64,000 nt of DNA. It comes from Edaphobacter lichenicola (GTDB lineage Bacteria > Acidobacteriota > Terriglobia > Terriglobales > Acidobacteriaceae). Under the pieces are notes generated by a model. The model ran no database searches, was not told the DNA's origin, and saw nothing but the letters and a program-made list of their open reading frames with translations. Within the stretch, counting starts at the first letter, position 1. The number at the start of each line of letters is the position of its first letter. The DNA lies in the NCBI RefSeq assembly GCF_025264645.1, contig NZ_CP073696.1, forward strand, positions 3,782,001 to 3,846,000. Reading direction: 5' to 3'. Both the position numbers and the translations under genes were made by a program. Shown piece after piece: positions 63,076 through 64,000 of the stretch.

Positions 63076-63543
63076 GTGCAGATCAACGACAAAGTAGAAA
63101 ACTTCACCCTCCAAAACCAGGATGGCAAAGAAGTCTCCCTCACCGACTTCAAGGGCAAGCCCGTAGTCCTCTTCTTCTACCCGCGCGCCGACACCCCCGG
63201 CTGCACCATCGAATCCTGCGGCTTCCGCGACGCCTTCGAAAAGTTCCAGAAACAAGGCATCGTCGTCCTCGGCATCTCCCGCGACACCGTCAAAGACCAG
63301 AAGAAGTTCAAAGACAAGTACGACCTGCCCTACGACCTCCTCGCCGACCCCGACATGGAGCTCATCAACCGCTACGACCTCGTCAAACCCAAAAACATGT
63401 ACGGCAAGATCGTCAAAGGCGTCAAACGCACCACCTACCTCATCGGTCCCGACCAGCGCCTCATCCACATCTTCGACGAAGTCAAACCCGAAGGCCACGC
63501 CGAAGAGGTCCTTGCCCTCCTCAAAGCCCACGCAAAAAAATAG
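63076..63543 (+). CDS. bcp: Thioredoxin-dependent peroxiredoxin (BCP/PrxQ type)
   Basis: The 155-residue enzyme has the PrxQ catalytic motif TPGCTIESCGF, with the peroxidatic cysteine at 43 and the resolving cysteine at 48, and reduces hydrogen peroxide and organic peroxides using thioredoxin. It starts at GTG 63076, eight bases after GAGGA, since no ATG occurs at this site and the family begins with this segment. Length is typical. Confidence 0.94.
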   Translation: MQINDKVENFTLQNQDGKEVSLTDFKGKPVVLFFYPRADTPGCTIESCGFRDAFEKFQKQGIVVLGISRDTVKDQKKFKDKYDLPYDLLADPDMELINRYDLVKPKNMYGKIVKGVKRTTYLIGPDQRLIHIFDEVKPEGHAEEVLALLKAHAKK

Positions 63544-63567
63544 CCCCAACGTTGTTTGTTTTACGTC

Positions 63568-63592
63568 GTCATTCTGAGCGCAGCGAAGAATC
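63568..63592. repeat. REP-like palindrome, copy 2
   Basis: The element (GTCATTCTGAGCG, then CAGCGAAGAATC) has arms that pair with two mismatches. It is in the gap after the peroxiredoxin gene. It resembles the element at 58881-58907, with the same order of GTCATTC, AGCGCAGCG and GAATC. Confidence 0.55.
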
Positions 63593-63703
63593 GCTGTATT
63601 TGTCTTTGCGTCTTTCATGTCGTTGCTTGTTTTAAGATCCGTATGCATTCCAGCAGAAGGACAGAGTCAGGACCGAATCGAAGCCACACTCGGAGGAACC
63701 GCC

Positions 63704-63997
63704 ATGCCGCCCCAGAACACCTATCAAGTCCGATTCAAGACCCACCCCGACCCCGGCCACCCAGGAGGCTACATCCTGCAGTACGAGCGCGTCGGCGACA
63801 TCACCCACGTAGACAGTCCCCTCAAGTCCGTCTTCCGCAGCCTGGTTCAGCTCGAAGGTGCCTTCCTCAAAGCCGGACTCTATCTCCACTCCTACGGGCA
63901 CGCCGACGAGGAGAGAGACGTCAGGCCCGACCCCGAACAGGACTATGAAGTCACCAACAAAATGATGCGAGACCTCGGATTCGACATACCCGGCTGA
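63704..63997 (+). CDS. Small protein of unknown function
   Basis: The 97-residue protein starts at ATG 63704, behind CGGAGGA, and reads MPPQNTYQVRFKTHPDPG. It is soluble, has a beta-rich first half (YILQYERVGDITHVDSP) and a helical middle (SVFRSLVQLEGAFLKAGLYL). I recognise no family. The frame is open back to 63617, but the strong ribosome site decides the start. Confidence 0.65.
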   Translation: MPPQNTYQVRFKTHPDPGHPGGYILQYERVGDITHVDSPLKSVFRSLVQLEGAFLKAGLYLHSYGHADEERDVRPDPEQDYEVTNKMMRDLGFDIPG

Positions 63998-64000
63998 ATA

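Overview
The window looks like chromosomal DNA of a soil acidobacterium, most likely class Terriglobia (the Edaphobacter/Granulicella/Terriglobus group). The main reasons are two long MacB/FtsX-type permeases of the acidobacterial 'ADOP' architecture, the mix of DUF885, DUF2950, DUF3300, DUF3224 and carboxypeptidase-regulatory proteins, and a GC-rich, C-ending codon style in most genes. The genus is inference. I saw no rRNA, tRNA, CRISPR array, insertion sequence or prophage.

Layout. 1-2.4 kb: a cut-off M14 metallocarboxypeptidase and a cyclic-nucleotide-binding/DUF1003 membrane protein. 2.6-13.3 kb: a minus-strand MacAB-TolC-like efflux operon (adaptor, ATPase, ADOP permease, second ATPase, outer-membrane channel) that ends with an NtrC-type sigma-54 response regulator and its NtrY-like kinase. 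Two short reading frames in it look like the remaining N-termini of lost ADOP permeases. 13.4-17.1 kb: the Ku-LigD pair for non-homologous end joining. 17.2-18.8 kb: two convergent CPBP-family membrane proteins, one without the catalytic residues. 18.9-26.2 kb: an EF-G-like GTPase, a LacI regulator divergent from a Tat-exported glycoamylase-domain protein, and NAD-dependent DNA ligase LigA.

26.3-39.9 kb: a formate/nitrite-type channel, a quinone-oxidoreductase-like MDR enzyme, two paralogous orphan sugar-binding lipoproteins, Mfd, a translationally coupled DUF3300-DUF2950 pair, DUF3224, cupin and DUF885 proteins. 39.9-45.7 kb: a MarR regulator divergent from a second ADOP permease, then an APC permease followed by tandem AhpD-like proteins. 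45.7-53.2 kb: a small membrane protein, DinB-like and YraN proteins, an ankyrin-LssY_C fusion, a short-chain reductase-like protein, a carboxypeptidase-regulatory protein and CTP synthase. 53.3-64 kb: FkbM methyltransferase, S9 peptidase, GDSL lipoprotein, DUF4230 protein, FabD, an exported alpha/beta hydrolase with a TPR tail, a SAP/DUF6434 protein, a PrxQ peroxiredoxin and a small unknown protein.

The most unusual signal is a 50-bp element present twice (26261-26310 and 59509-59558), each copy just upstream of a start codon. It folds into three consecutive short hairpins, and the middle hairpin shows paired compensatory changes between the copies. A second family of short imperfect palindromes lies at 58.9-59.0 kb and 63.6 kb. 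Stretches without a gene longer than 300 bases occur only at 58782-59152 (low-complexity repeats and palindromes).
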